Shown piece by piece: positions 28,324-36,703 of a stretch of 64,000 nt of DNA (within the stretch, counting starts at the first letter, position 1; every line of letters begins with the position of its first letter). Under the pieces are notes generated by a model. The model made no database searches. It was not told the origin of the DNA and saw nothing but the letters and a program-made list of their open reading frames with translations. The DNA lies in the NCBI GenBank assembly GCA_017620635.1, contig JAGAUV010000019.1, forward strand, positions 56,707 to 120,706. Reading direction: 5' to 3'. This stretch comes from Muribaculaceae bacterium (lineage in GTDB: Bacteria > Bacteroidota > Bacteroidia > Bacteroidales > Muribaculaceae). Position numbers and translations under genes: made by a program.

Positions 28324-28603
28324 TTAATCAGCTATTTTCCTCTTGCGTGAGAGGGCTTCGAGGTAGTAGTAGTCGGCATAGTTCAGCGGCACGTCGATTT
28401 CGCTATTGCCGGGCTTGTGGCCTGTGGAGTGGAGCAGTATGAAGCCCCGGTGGCTGCCGGCCGGCGCGGTAGGCTGTGGCGTAATAGGGCCGGTCGATGT
28501 TGGCCTTTACATAGTCGAGCTGACTGCGGTCCCATGTGATTTGGGCCGAGGCGAGCAGGGCGGTAAATAAGGCTGCAAGGGTGTATAAGGCTCTTGTTTT
28601 CAT
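28324..28603 (-). pseudogene. Fusion scar: lyase N-terminus joined to a GH88 C-terminus
   Basis: The frame starting at 28603 gives a signal peptide (MKTRALYTLAALFTALLASA) and QITWDRSQLDYVKANIDRPY, which resembles the start of alginate-lyase-type polysaccharide lyases. After about 47 residues it becomes nonsense and stops. Reading one base over, the same DNA encodes HRGFILLHSTGHKPGNSEID then VPLNYADYYYLEAL and a stop at 28324. That is the conserved end of GH88 unsaturated glucuronyl hydrolases. A deletion seems to have removed the body of two adjacent genes. It starts 6 bases after the GH99-like gene. Confidence 0.75.
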
Positions 28604-28609
28604 ATGCTT

Positions 28610-30616
28610 TTACTTTTTGCTCCAGCGGCAGCGGTAATTGAATCGGCGGTTTGGCGCAGTGTCGCCGTGTGTGCACAGTGATATGGGGTCGGTAAGCGAT
28701 TCGGGGTTGTCGGCCCACTTGAAGTCGAAAGTCAGGCTGTCGCCGCCAAGGCCGAGGGCCTTGCGCGGTATGGCGAGCTCGAGCTCCTTGCCCTGCACCG
28801 AATATTCTATCCGTCCTGCCGGCAGCCATTGGCCTGTCGCTGCGTCGTAGCGCTCGAGGGTGCTGTGACGGGCGTCATCGACGCGGCGGTTCACGATGAA
28901 GTCGTAGCCGTGCCATCCTGTGGCCGGGTCATTGTCGGCATCGATGAGCAGTAGCATCCAGTTGGGATCGGTGTATGGCGTTATGTCGCTGTCGCACTGT
29001 ACATAAAATGCTATGTCTTTCTTGCCGACGGCAACTTTGGATTCAACGATGTCGTTGCGGCCCGATGTGTTGGTGTAGTGGTGTCCGGCATATCCGTTGT
29101 GGTCGCGGTGCATTATGTCGCCGCGTGTGTCGAGATAGTAGGACGGCACCCCGGCCCATTTGTCGAACTTGCCGTTGATCTTCATGTTCTTTATGCCGGC
29201 GAGCTGAGGCACTTGGCGAGCGCCCTTGTAGCGCCGTATGTTCTGAGCCATCTGCATGTAGTAGTTGTCGGCGCATACGCCTTTGGCCGGCTGTATGGTA
29301 CGGTTGAATTCAGCATTGTACTGGTCCACGAAATAGAAGGTGTTGTTTTTTCTGCCCAGGAAGGAGTCGGGGCCGTTGGGCTTTCCGTCGGGAGTCCTGT
29401 TCACGGCATATTTGCCTGCCGTCCACTCGTTCCAGTCGTTGAGGTAAATGAAATCGGGGTCGACGCTCAGGGCCTCGTCCCAGCGGTCCTGGAAATATAT
29501 GCCGTAAGCCTCGGGGTTCTTTACCGTCTTTCCGAGCCAGGGCACGTAGGCGCTGTCGACCATGTCGTAACAGTTGAGGGCCGGTTCGCCGCTTTCGATG
29601 CGCCAGCATTTGCCAGTCATCGATATCGGGTGCTGTCCGGCCGTGACAGCCATCTGCTCGAAACGCCCCTTGTGTGTCGCCGCGCGTTTCGCCGGGCTGC
29701 GCCGGCTCACTGAGGTGTCGCTCATTTCGTAGCCGAAACACCAGTTGTCCTCGGTGCCGGCGTATGGTTTGCCACCCCATTCGTTGTAGCCCCACCACAT
29801 GTTGCGGAGCGTGAAGAAGTCTTTTACTTCTTTCGAATAGTCCTTGTAGAACTCGTCGGCATAGTCAGAATCGCCGTAATGAGGGTTGGCCGGATCGCTT
29901 GCCGCCGCCGGATCATAGTTGGGATTCGGGTTGCCGTTGCCGGCGCCGTTGGCATCGAGCGTCGGATTCATGTTGCAGAGAAACAGGGGCTTGCCGTCCC
30001 AGTAGAACCACAGATTCTTGTGCTGCCCGGTCTTGTAGTAACGCTCGTAGATCTGTTGAGCGCAAGTCATGGGGTGTCCGTTGAAAGCCCAGAAACATAT
30101 CTGCGGCACCTCGTTGCCTTTTTCCTTCATTGCAGCCATCACATCGAAGAGAATGTCCCATTGCTCCCAGTAGCATACACCGTTGGTAACGTCGAGTATC
30201 AGGACGTCGACCCCGGCGTCGCTGAGCATGGATATGTCCTTCTGTATTACCCATCTGTCGTTGCTGAGGAAGTAGCCGTTCTCGGGCTCTCCCCAGTGCC
30301 AGCTTCCCATGCGGTTGGGACTGTTCCACAGGCCTGTGCGGTCGGTAAATCGGGCCATAGTGTCGGCCTGCAGAGTCTCGTCGACGTTGCGGTAGTCGCG
30401 CGGCGAGTCGTAGAGACTCTCGTCGTGCCATGTAATGTAGAATATACCTACTGTGCGCTTCTTGTCGTCGCGTTTGCTCATTGAGTCAGGGTCGGGCATG
30501 CTTCGGCCGAGGGCGTCGGTGGCTACCCATGTGTCGGACATGATATCGCGTGCGGATGCTGCGACACAGGACATTATATAGATGAGAACTGCAAGAAAAA
30601 GGATTGATCGGTTCAT
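28610..30616 (-). CDS. Secreted GH71/GH99-like glycosidase with C-terminal CBM9-like domain
   Basis: 668 residues with a signal peptide. The catalytic part (residues about 55-440) has TVGIFYITWHDE, GVDVLILDVTNG, an internal Asn/Pro-rich loop and FIYLNDWNEWTAGKY. The last resembles the NxWNEW block of WbsX/GH99-like barrels. The final 170 residues (MKINGKFDKWAGVPSYYLDT, then MLLLIDADNDPATGWHGYDF) match carbohydrate-binding modules of the CBM9 type. Probably acts on a surface glycan; the substrate is unknown. It likely belonged to the polysaccharide locus whose remains lie just downstream. Confidence 0.72.
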   Translation of the reverse strand: MNRSILFLAVLIYIMSCVAASARDIMSDTWVATDALGRSMPDPDSMSKRDDKKRTVGIFYITWHDESLYDSPRDYRNVDETLQADTMARFTDRTGLWNSPNRMGSWHWGEPENGYFLSNDRWVIQKDISMLSDAGVDVLILDVTNGVCYWEQWDILFDVMAAMKEKGNEVPQICFWAFNGHPMTCAQQIYERYYKTGQHKNLWFYWDGKPLFLCNMNPTLDANGAGNGNPNPNYDPAAASDPANPHYGDSDYADEFYKDYSKEVKDFFTLRNMWWGYNEWGGKPYAGTEDNWCFGYEMSDTSVSRRSPAKRAATHKGRFEQMAVTAGQHPISMTGKCWRIESGEPALNCYDMVDSAYVPWLGKTVKNPEAYGIYFQDRWDEALSVDPDFIYLNDWNEWTAGKYAVNRTPDGKPNGPDSFLGRKNNTFYFVDQYNAEFNRTIQPAKGVCADNYYMQMAQNIRRYKGARQVPQLAGIKNMKINGKFDKWAGVPSYYLDTRGDIMHRDHNGYAGHHYTNTSGRNDIVESKVAVGKKDIAFYVQCDSDITPYTDPNWMLLLIDADNDPATGWHGYDFIVNRRVDDARHSTLERYDAATGQWLPAGRIEYSVQGKELELAIPRKALGLGGDSLTFDFKWADNPESLTDPISLCTHGDTAPNRRFNYRCRWSKK

Positions 30617-30666
30617 GTGTGTAAAGTGATTTGTCTGTTGATTCGATAATACGAATAAGACGTTAG

Positions 30667-30674
30667 CAAAAGTA
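30667..30674 (-). promoter_or_regulatory. -7 element for the GH99-like gene
   Basis: TACTTTTG on the minus strand, in the 105-base divergent spacer, 50 bases before the ATG. Confidence 0.5.
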
Positions 30675-30687
30675 CTATTTTTTTTGT

Positions 30688-30695
30688 TACCTTTG
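30688..30695 (+). promoter_or_regulatory. -7 element for the nitroreductase gene
   Basis: TACCTTTG on the plus strand, 26 bases before the ATG. It lies back to back with the minus-strand box, so regulation of the two genes may interact. Confidence 0.6.
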
Positions 30696-30721
30696 TCCGG
30701 CGAAAATAAAATTATTGATTT

Positions 30722-31402
30722 ATGCTCGGACGAAAACAGATAAACAGGTTATTTGTTGTATCATTTGTATTAATTACAACTCTAACAATGACAGCACAGA
30801 ACATAAAACTCCCGGCACCCTCCACACAAGGCGGAATGCCGATGAATAAAGTGATGTCGTCGCGTCACAGTGTACGTGAATATGACACAGCGCGCGAAGT
30901 CGACAACGCCACTCTCGGCCAGATACTCTGGATGACCGCCGGCATCAACCGCCCCGATGCCAAACCGGGTCACGGCGGCATGGTGGCAAACCGCACTAAT
31001 CCCACCGCGCTCAACCGCCAGGAGATACGTGTGTATGTATTCGGCAAGGACAGCGTGAGTGAATACGTAGCCGACGGGCATATGCTTCGTCAGGTATGCG
31101 CCGGCGACCATCGCAAGTTACTCGCAGGCACGGCCCAGTTCTCGCAGGACTTTGTGACAGACGCACCCTATATAGTATTGTTCGTGGCCGATCTCAGCGG
31201 CCTTCCCGAAGATGAGGCCACCCGGCAGATGGCTCTTATCGACGCCGGTATAGCATGCGAGAACCTCAATCTCGCCTGTGTGTCGGAGGGCCTTGCCACC
31301 GTGCCGCGCGCCACGATGGATAAAGAGGCTGTTTCGTCCTTGCTCGGCTTCACGGCTCTGCAGATCCCCGTCCTCAACAATCCTGTAGGATACGCAAGGT
31401 AA
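30722..31402 (+). CDS. Exported nitroreductase / SagB-type oxidoreductase
   Basis: 226 residues. The FMN-binding nitroreductase pattern is visible: SSRHSVREYDTAREVDNATL then GQILWMTAGINRP, NPTALNRQEIRVYVF, and AGIACENLNLACVSEGLATV near the end. Unusually for the fold, the N-terminus (INRLFVVSFVLITTLTMTAQ) looks like a signal peptide, which would place it in the periplasm. The physiological substrate is unknown. Single gene. Confidence 0.85.
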   Translation: MLGRKQINRLFVVSFVLITTLTMTAQNIKLPAPSTQGGMPMNKVMSSRHSVREYDTAREVDNATLGQILWMTAGINRPDAKPGHGGMVANRTNPTALNRQEIRVYVFGKDSVSEYVADGHMLRQVCAGDHRKLLAGTAQFSQDFVTDAPYIVLFVADLSGLPEDEATRQMALIDAGIACENLNLACVSEGLATVPRATMDKEAVSSLLGFTALQIPVLNNPVGYAR

Positions 31403-31432
31403 AAATACGTTCTTCTGCCTCTGCCGGCGATT

Positions 31433-31462
31433 TTGCTCTTTCGCAAAAATGCACTAACTTTG
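31433..31462 (+). promoter_or_regulatory. Promoter of the nth operon
   Basis: TTG (31433-31435), a 19-base spacer and TAACTTTG (31455-31462), 19 bases before the nth ATG. Confidence 0.75.
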
Positions 31463-31481
31463 CGAAGCAAAATCTAAGCCG

Positions 31482-32198
31482 ATGAAGCAGAAAGAACGTT
31501 ACGATGCGATCATAGAGCGCTTTGCTGCGACGATGCCTTCGCCGCAGACCGAACTGCACTACGACAACCCCTACCAGTTGCTCGTAGCCGTGATTCTTTC
31601 GGCTCAGTGTACCGACAAGAGGGTCAATATGATAACGCCGGCACTCTTCGAGGCATTCCCCACGCCTGCCGCCCTTGCCGCCGCGACACAGGAGCAGGTG
31701 TACGAGCTCATAAAATCGTGCTCGTACCCCAACAATAAGGCCAAGTCGCTTCTGGGCATGGCGCGTAAGCTTGTGGAGGAATACCATGGCGAGGTGCCCG
31801 ACGATATCGACAATCTGATGAGCCTGCCGGGCGTCGGACGCAAGACGGCGAACGTGATACTGTCGGTAGTCTACGACCGTCCGGCAATGGCGGTCGACAC
31901 GCACGTGTTCCGTGTGGCCGAGCGTCTTGGCCTTACCACCGGAAGCCGCAGCCCCAGGGCTACCGAGGAGAAACTTACCGGCAATATCCCTGTAGACATG
32001 ATAGCGAGGGCCCACCACTGGCTTATCCTTCACGGGCGCTATGTGTGCAAAGCGCGCAAGCCCGAGTGCGACACGTGCTTCCTTGCCGATGTATGCCGCT
32101 ATCATGAGCGCGAGGCCGCCCGGGCCATGCGTATTGACGAGAAAATTAAAGCCGCGGCCGCACGCCATGGCGCAGACCTTAACGATTGCGAGAAATGA
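31482..32198 (+). CDS. nth: Endonuclease III
   Basis: A 238-residue base-excision repair glycosylase/AP lyase for oxidised pyrimidines. The helix-hairpin-helix is LPGVGRKTANVI with the catalytic Lys, and the catalytic Asp is in VDTHVFRVAERLGL. The 4Fe-4S cluster is the C-x6-C-x2-C-x5-C in CKARKPECDTCFLADVC. There is a short extra C-terminal tail. It begins a five-gene run through rsmD; its stop overlaps the next start (ATGA). Confidence 0.97.
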   Translation: MKQKERYDAIIERFAATMPSPQTELHYDNPYQLLVAVILSAQCTDKRVNMITPALFEAFPTPAALAAATQEQVYELIKSCSYPNNKAKSLLGMARKLVEEYHGEVPDDIDNLMSLPGVGRKTANVILSVVYDRPAMAVDTHVFRVAERLGLTTGSRSPRATEEKLTGNIPVDMIARAHHWLILHGRYVCKARKPECDTCFLADVCRYHEREAARAMRIDEKIKAAAARHGADLNDCEK

Positions 32199-32839
32199 CA
32201 GGCGACAATCTGTTTCTGGTCATCATCGAGGTGCTCGGCACTATAGCCTTCGCCATATCGGGCATCCGCCTTGCCGCCGCCAAGAATTTTGACTGGTTCG
32301 GAGCTTATGTCGTGGGCCTCGTTACCGCTATCGGCGGCGGTACTCTCCGCGACCTGCTTCTGGGTATACCGGTGTTCTGGATGCAGTCGTACATGTATCT
32401 TGCCGTCACATTCCTCTCGCTTGTCATAGTCATTATATTCCGCCGCTTCCTTGTCGGTGGCATGCGCACACTCTTTATCTTCGACGCCATAGGCCTTGCG
32501 CTCTTTGTGGTCGTAGGCATAGAGAAGAGTTTCGCCGCGGATTATCCGGCGTGGGTGGCTATAGTGATGGGTATCATTACCGGCTCTTTCGGCGGTGTCA
32601 CACGCGACATACTTATCAACGAGGAGCCTCTCTTTTTCCGTAAGGATATCTATGCCACGGCATGTCTTGCCGGAGGCCTTATATACTGGATAGTGTCGCT
32701 GATACCCTCGGCGACGGCTCTTGTGGCCCAGATATCGTGCGCCGCCACCGTAATAGGCCTGCGTGTAGCGGCGGTACACTACAATTGGTCGCTGCCTATA
32801 CTCCGTGTCGACCCCAAGGATCTGCCTAAAGAACAATAA
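32195..32839 (+). CDS. TRIC-type cation channel family protein (YadS/UPF0126)
   Basis: 214 residues from the ATG overlapping the nth stop; an upstream TTG would add three residues. There are seven hydrophobic segments in two repeats. The signatures are LGTIAFAISGIRLAAAKNFD in the first, VVGLVTAIGGGTLRDLLLG, and FDAIGLALFVVVGIEKSF then GIITGSFGGVTRDILINEEP in the second. Homologues are trimeric intracellular-cation-like channels; the bacterial function is not firmly known. Inner membrane. Confidence 0.9.
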   Translation: MTGDNLFLVIIEVLGTIAFAISGIRLAAAKNFDWFGAYVVGLVTAIGGGTLRDLLLGIPVFWMQSYMYLAVTFLSLVIVIIFRRFLVGGMRTLFIFDAIGLALFVVVGIEKSFAADYPAWVAIVMGIITGSFGGVTRDILINEEPLFFRKDIYATACLAGGLIYWIVSLIPSATALVAQISCAATVIGLRVAAVHYNWSLPILRVDPKDLPKEQ

Positions 32840-32842
32840 GCC

Positions 32843-33304
32843 ATGAGACCACACCGACGTTCACGACGATATAGAGAGATAGCCCTGCGTCATCAGAAAT
32901 CGATGCAGTTTGTGAAGTATTGCATCGTGGGCGTGCTCAACACGCTGGTCACGCTCGGCGTGATATATCTGTGCAAGTCGCTGCTGGGTTGGAATCTCTA
33001 TGTAAGCAACGCCCTCGGCTATATATGCGGAGTGGTCAATTCTTTTGTCTGCAACCGACAGTGGGTATTTCACAGCCACGGGCATTACGGCCGCGAAGCC
33101 GTGAAGTTTATCGTCGGCTTCCTGCTATGCTACGGGCTGCAGTTCTTTGTGGTGTGGATGTTGACAAGCACCTACGGCAAGTACGATTTCCGCATCCTCG
33201 GCATAGTTCTTTCCGGCTATGGCATAGCCACCCTCATAGGCAATGTGGTGTACACACTCGCCAATTTTGTATATAACCGCATGGTCACATTTACCGCCCG
33301 ATAA
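32843..33304 (+). CDS. GtrA family membrane protein
   Basis: 153 residues with four membrane segments. QFVKYCIVGVLNTLVTLGVI and FVCNRQWVFH mark the family. GtrA-like proteins are thought to move lipid-linked sugars or to assist surface glycosylation. A basic N-terminal extension of about 20 residues precedes the first helix. It starts 3 bases after the previous gene and shares one base with the next. Confidence 0.9.
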   Translation: MRPHRRSRRYREIALRHQKSMQFVKYCIVGVLNTLVTLGVIYLCKSLLGWNLYVSNALGYICGVVNSFVCNRQWVFHSHGHYGREAVKFIVGFLLCYGLQFFVVWMLTSTYGKYDFRILGIVLSGYGIATLIGNVVYTLANFVYNRMVTFTAR

Positions 33305-34128
33305 TGGAAACACCCGATCTCGATAATCCACGCCTGTGGCGCATGGCCCTGGAGCTCTCTCCCGGAGTGCTTCACGCTGTCATCACATCTACCGTGGCTG
33401 ACTCATCGCTCGTCTATCGCCGTCTGCCCCTCGACAACAGCCTGCCTCTGCACAAGGCCCTCGAAGAGATCGTGTACGCCACTCCCGAGCTGCTTGCCGA
33501 TTATGGTAAGATCGATATACTTGTCGATAACGAGTCGTATACTCTCGTGCCCGAAGAAATAAGCTGCGACAATGCCGCGATAGCCGATATGACGCAGCTC
33601 TGCAAGGACGAGGATGAAGAACCGGCGGTAGAGGCCGACGGCCCCGTAGCCGGCGCTAAAGTAGTATGGGCTATGCCCGAAAAGGCACGGCAGTTTCTTG
33701 CGCGTACGTTCCGCAACGCTCCTGTGAGTCATTCCATGTCGATGTTGCTCAGATACTGGAGCCGTAAGGATGATATGAGCAACCGCGTGAAGGTATTTGC
33801 CTATCTTACCGACGGCACGCCGCGCCGCATCGACCTTGCCGCTTTCGATGCCGGCGGACATCTCGTTATGGCCACAAGCAAGACATGGGCGGCCGATACG
33901 GATGCTCTCTATTATATACTTGCCTCCGCTCGCCCGGCAGGTTTCGATGCCGCCACCGACGAGCTGCTGCTATGCGGCGACAGTGCTCTGCGCATGGCCC
34001 TTACACCGCTGCTTTCGCGCTATGTCCGCCACGTGATGCCGCTAATCTTCCCGTCGGCGGCCATGCGGGCCGGAAAAGAGGCCTTCAAGGCTCCGTTCCC
34101 ACTTATAATATTGCCATTATGCGAATAA
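33304..34128 (+). CDS. DUF3822 family protein
   Basis: 274 residues, no signal peptide. The pattern LELSPGVLHAVITSTVADSS, PEEISCDNAAIADMTQLCKD and the ASARPAGFDAATDELLLCGD segment fits the Bacteroidetes DUF3822 family, which has an actin-like (ASKHA-type) feel. Members commonly sit beside rsmD, as here with a 10-base overlap. Function unknown. Confidence 0.8.
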   Translation: METPDLDNPRLWRMALELSPGVLHAVITSTVADSSLVYRRLPLDNSLPLHKALEEIVYATPELLADYGKIDILVDNESYTLVPEEISCDNAAIADMTQLCKDEDEEPAVEADGPVAGAKVVWAMPEKARQFLARTFRNAPVSHSMSMLLRYWSRKDDMSNRVKVFAYLTDGTPRRIDLAAFDAGGHLVMATSKTWAADTDALYYILASARPAGFDAATDELLLCGDSALRMALTPLLSRYVRHVMPLIFPSAAMRAGKEAFKAPFPLIILPLCE

Positions 34129-34655
34129 TACGAGGTAAATACGGCCGTCGCCGCTTCGATGTGCCGACGAATATCACGGCACGTCCGACCACCGACTTCG
34201 CCCGTGAGAATATATTTAATGTGATCGAGAATTATGTGGACCTCGAAGGGCTTGATGCGCTCGATCTTTTTGCCGGCACGGGTGCCGTGAGCTTCGAATT
34301 TCTCTCGCGTGAGTGCGCGTCGGTCACTTCGGTGGAGAAAGCCGCCACGCAGCAGCGCTTCATACAGAAAGTAGCCAAGGAGTTAGGCGCCGACAATCAT
34401 AGCCTTGTGCGCGGCGATGCCCTCCGTTTTATCGCGTCGGCCCCCAAGGCTTACGATGTGGTGTGGGCCGATCCGCCATACGATATGCCCGGCTTCGCCG
34501 ACATTCCCGGCGCTATCCTGTCGTCGGGGCTTGTCAAACCCGGCACGCTCGTAATAATCGAGCATAATAAACTTCACGACTTCTCTTCGCTCCCCGGCTT
34601 CCGCGAGCACCGCGCCTACGGCTCAGTCAATTTCTCGATTTTTGTAGTAGAGTGA
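34119..34655 (+). CDS. rsmD: 16S rRNA (guanine966-N2)-methyltransferase
   Basis: 178 residues beginning MRIIRGKYGRRRFDVP. The frame is open far upstream but that is a shadow of DUF3822. The SAM-binding segment is LDALDLFAGTGAVSFEFLSR and the catalytic motif is DPPYD, with RPTTDFARENIFNVIENY near the N-terminus. It modifies a small-subunit rRNA guanine. Last gene of the nth run; it converges on the truncated thioredoxin-like gene. Confidence 0.93.
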   Translation: MRIIRGKYGRRRFDVPTNITARPTTDFARENIFNVIENYVDLEGLDALDLFAGTGAVSFEFLSRECASVTSVEKAATQQRFIQKVAKELGADNHSLVRGDALRFIASAPKAYDVVWADPPYDMPGFADIPGAILSSGLVKPGTLVIIEHNKLHDFSSLPGFREHRAYGSVNFSIFVVE

Positions 34656-34661
34656 AATGCT

Positions 34662-35039
34662 TCATCGGCTTTCTGCTAATGAGCTGATAAGGTCGACATA
34701 AGTTTCTGCTCCCGGGAAACCGGTAAAAGATGCTGCAAGGTCGTGAGAGGAGTTGAAGAAAATGTACCCGGGGAAACCGGAGAGATTGTATGTCTTGCCT
34801 ATCACGTCTACTGAATTATTGCCAATCCTTATGTGTTCGCCTGAAATCGAAGGTATTTTGTTTTTCCAGTCGTCGACAGGAGTTGTCTCGGTTGCGATAT
34901 AAAGGAATACCACATCTTTAGAGTCGATATCCTTGCGTAATATCTCGCTTTTGGCGATGGCTTCAAGGCAAGGAACGCACCAGGTGCCCCATATATCTAT
35001 TACTACCGGTCTGTCGGGATAGACTTTATCGAATCTATG
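34662..35039 (-). pseudogene. 5'-truncated TlpA-type thioredoxin
   Basis: The open frame gives 125 residues with no start codon, bounded upstream by a stop at 35040-35042. It carries PVVIDIWGTWCVPCLEAIAK with the CxxC site, VVFLYIATETTPVDDWKNKI, and the cis-Pro region YNLSGFPGYIFFNS. These are the C-terminal thioredoxin domain of Bacteroidetes TlpA-like lipoproteins. The signal sequence and N-terminal domain are missing. The break point abuts the toxin-antitoxin promoter, so insertion or deletion there probably removed the rest. A short internal ATG could give at most 83 residues without the CxxC. Confidence 0.82.
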
Positions 35040-35077
35040 CTATGTGAGAGGAAGACTGAACTTTTTCAACAATAAAT

Positions 35078-35108
35078 TTGTCTATTTATTACTAATTAGT
35101 TATCTTTG
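35078..35108 (+). promoter_or_regulatory. Promoter of the toxin-antitoxin pair
   Basis: TTG (35078-35080), a 20-base spacer and TATCTTTG (35101-35108). The toxin ATG is only 14 bases further, which rules out the longer ORF start at 35044. Confidence 0.75.
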
Positions 35109-35121
35109 TCCCATCAAATCT

Positions 35122-35478
35122 ATGGATAGGCAAGATATAGAAATCCGTATAGTTTATAAAACACCTCAATTTGAGGCGTTCTATAACTCGTTACCGACAA
35201 AGGTGCAGGCTAAATTTATGTACGTAATAGATATCGTAACTACCATTTATGATGTCTCTACAAAATTTGTCAAGCACCTTCAAGACACGGATCTATATGA
35301 GATGCGCGTATCGGTAGGAAGTAATGAGTATCGTACGATTCTCTTTGCCATTGATAAAGCCAATATCATAGAGGCCAGAAGGATTATCCTGTTAAATGGC
35401 TTTTTGAAGAAATCAAATAAAGATTACCGTAAGCAAATAGAAATTGCTCAATCAATAATAAATGAGTTGGAACAATGA
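35122..35478 (+). CDS. HigB/RelE-superfamily toxin
   Basis: 118 residues beginning MDRQDIEIRIVYKT. The Gp49/HigB-like pattern is visible: TPQFEAFYNSLPTKVQAKFM, then TKFVKHLQDTDLYEMRVSVG then SNEYRTILFA, and ILLNGFLKKSNKDYRKQIE. Such toxins are ribosome-dependent mRNA interferases. The start was chosen from the promoter position. The toxin-first order and ATGA overlap with the XRE antitoxin match HigBA systems. The DNA is clearly more AT-rich than its surroundings, suggesting acquisition. Confidence 0.85.
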   Translation: MDRQDIEIRIVYKTPQFEAFYNSLPTKVQAKFMYVIDIVTTIYDVSTKFVKHLQDTDLYEMRVSVGSNEYRTILFAIDKANIIEARRIILLNGFLKKSNKDYRKQIEIAQSIINELEQ

Positions 35479-35798
35479 GACAGTTAAATCCTGAAAAATT
35501 AGCGAATTTGCCGACTTTCAACCAACAGCTGGACGAAGAATACGGCAAGCCCGGAACTCCGCAGCGTGAGGAGTTTCACGAGGAAGCTCTCTCGTGGTAT
35601 TACGGGCAGTTGCTACGCGATCGCAGGCGCGAGCTTAAAATGACACAGCGTGAAGTGGCAGAAAAAGTCGGTCGCGAACAAAGTTATATAGCGCGTGTAG
35701 AACGAGGAAAAGCCGATATTCAGCTGTCGAGTTTCTTTCGCATTGCGGCAGTGCTTGGCATTCAGTTCATACCTACATTTGCAACCGTTCTGAAATAG
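35475..35798 (+). CDS. HigA-type XRE antitoxin
   Basis: 107 residues with a helix-turn-helix in the second half: LKMTQREVAEKVGREQSYIA then RVERGKADIQLSSFFRIAAV. The N-terminal part probably wraps the toxin. It likely neutralises HigB and represses the shared promoter. Confidence 0.88.
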   Translation: MRQLNPEKLANLPTFNQQLDEEYGKPGTPQREEFHEEALSWYYGQLLRDRRRELKMTQREVAEKVGREQSYIARVERGKADIQLSSFFRIAAVLGIQFIPTFATVLK

Positions 35799-35843
35799 TG
35801 GTACAAGTTCACGCTTCAATTGTAATGGGTCGGGGTTGACTTA

Positions 35844-35874
35844 TTGGTAAATTGGGAAAATATTTGTAACTTTA
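35844..35874 (+). promoter_or_regulatory. Promoter of the four-gene outer-membrane operon
   Basis: TTG (35844-35846), a 20-base spacer and TAACTTTA (35867-35874), one mismatch from the -7 consensus, 75 bases before the first ATG. Confidence 0.6.
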
Positions 35875-35949
35875 CACCCAAATTAGCTGTTTTTGACTTA
35901 AAAAGTTGAAAGGAGCACAGTAACCGGCACGAAACGGTATTAATTTGCT

Positions 35950-36696
35950 ATGGAAAAAGTTAACAGATTGCTGGTACTGATCACACTTATCTTCTTGTCG
36001 GCTACGGCAATAGAGAGCCATGCCCAGGGAGAATTCAAGCGAAAGCTTGAGCAGGTGTCGTTCGTACCAAAAGGCGCATGGGTGGCTGGTGTCAGCGTGA
36101 GCTATTCTCAGTCCGACCAAAACAACTATCAGTTCCTTGTCTTCGAAAAACTCGATGGCGACACTTACACATTCAAGGTAAGCCCTACGGTCATGTTCTG
36201 TTTCAAGGACAATCTTACCGCCGGCGGCCGTTTCTCATACAGCCGTCAGCAGACACGCCTCAATTCGGGCGATCTTGTCCTCGACAGCGAGACGTCGTAC
36301 GATGTGGACAATCTCTATAGTGTGAGTCACAGCTATCTCGGCACTGCCTTGTTCCGTAATTACATCAGTCTGGGACGTAGCACACGCTTCGGCCTCTTTA
36401 CGGAAGTGCAGCTTCAGCTCGGCGGCGGCCAGTCAAAGCTGTGCAGCGGCACAGGCAAGGATCTTACCGGAACGTATGAAAGGAACTTCCAGATGAATGT
36501 CGGCATAGCCCCCGGCCTTGCAGTGTTCCTCAATAACTATTCGGCGCTCGAGGTCAATGTGGGTGTGCTCGGTTTCAAGTACAATCACAGCCGTTCGGTA
36601 ACCGACCAGATCCATGTGGCCAACCGGCACAGCCAGCATGCGAACTTCAACATCAACCTATTTTCGATCACATTCGGTGTGATGTTCTATATATGA
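35950..36696 (+). CDS. Outer-membrane beta-barrel protein, paralogue A
   Basis: 248 residues with a signal peptide ending at ESHAQ. Alternating aromatic strands begin at VPKGAWVAGVSVSYSQ and continue through RFGLFTEVQLQLGGGQS to ANFNINLFSITFGVMFYI, the last ending in an aromatic-hydrophobic C-terminal strand. It aligns along its length with the next gene, so the two are tandem duplicates. No function is known. Confidence 0.75.
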   Translation: MEKVNRLLVLITLIFLSATAIESHAQGEFKRKLEQVSFVPKGAWVAGVSVSYSQSDQNNYQFLVFEKLDGDTYTFKVSPTVMFCFKDNLTAGGRFSYSRQQTRLNSGDLVLDSETSYDVDNLYSVSHSYLGTALFRNYISLGRSTRFGLFTEVQLQLGGGQSKLCSGTGKDLTGTYERNFQMNVGIAPGLAVFLNNYSALEVNVGVLGFKYNHSRSVTDQIHVANRHSQHANFNINLFSITFGVMFYI

Positions 36697-36703
36697 TACC
36701 ATT

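Noticed and set aside
28403-28603. Intact 66-residue secreted peptide
   Set aside because: The second half is out-of-frame GH88 sequence, so a fusion scar explains it better than a genuine small gene.
35044-35121. 26-residue N-terminal extension of the toxin
   Set aside because: It would begin upstream of the promoter elements, so it cannot be on the transcript.
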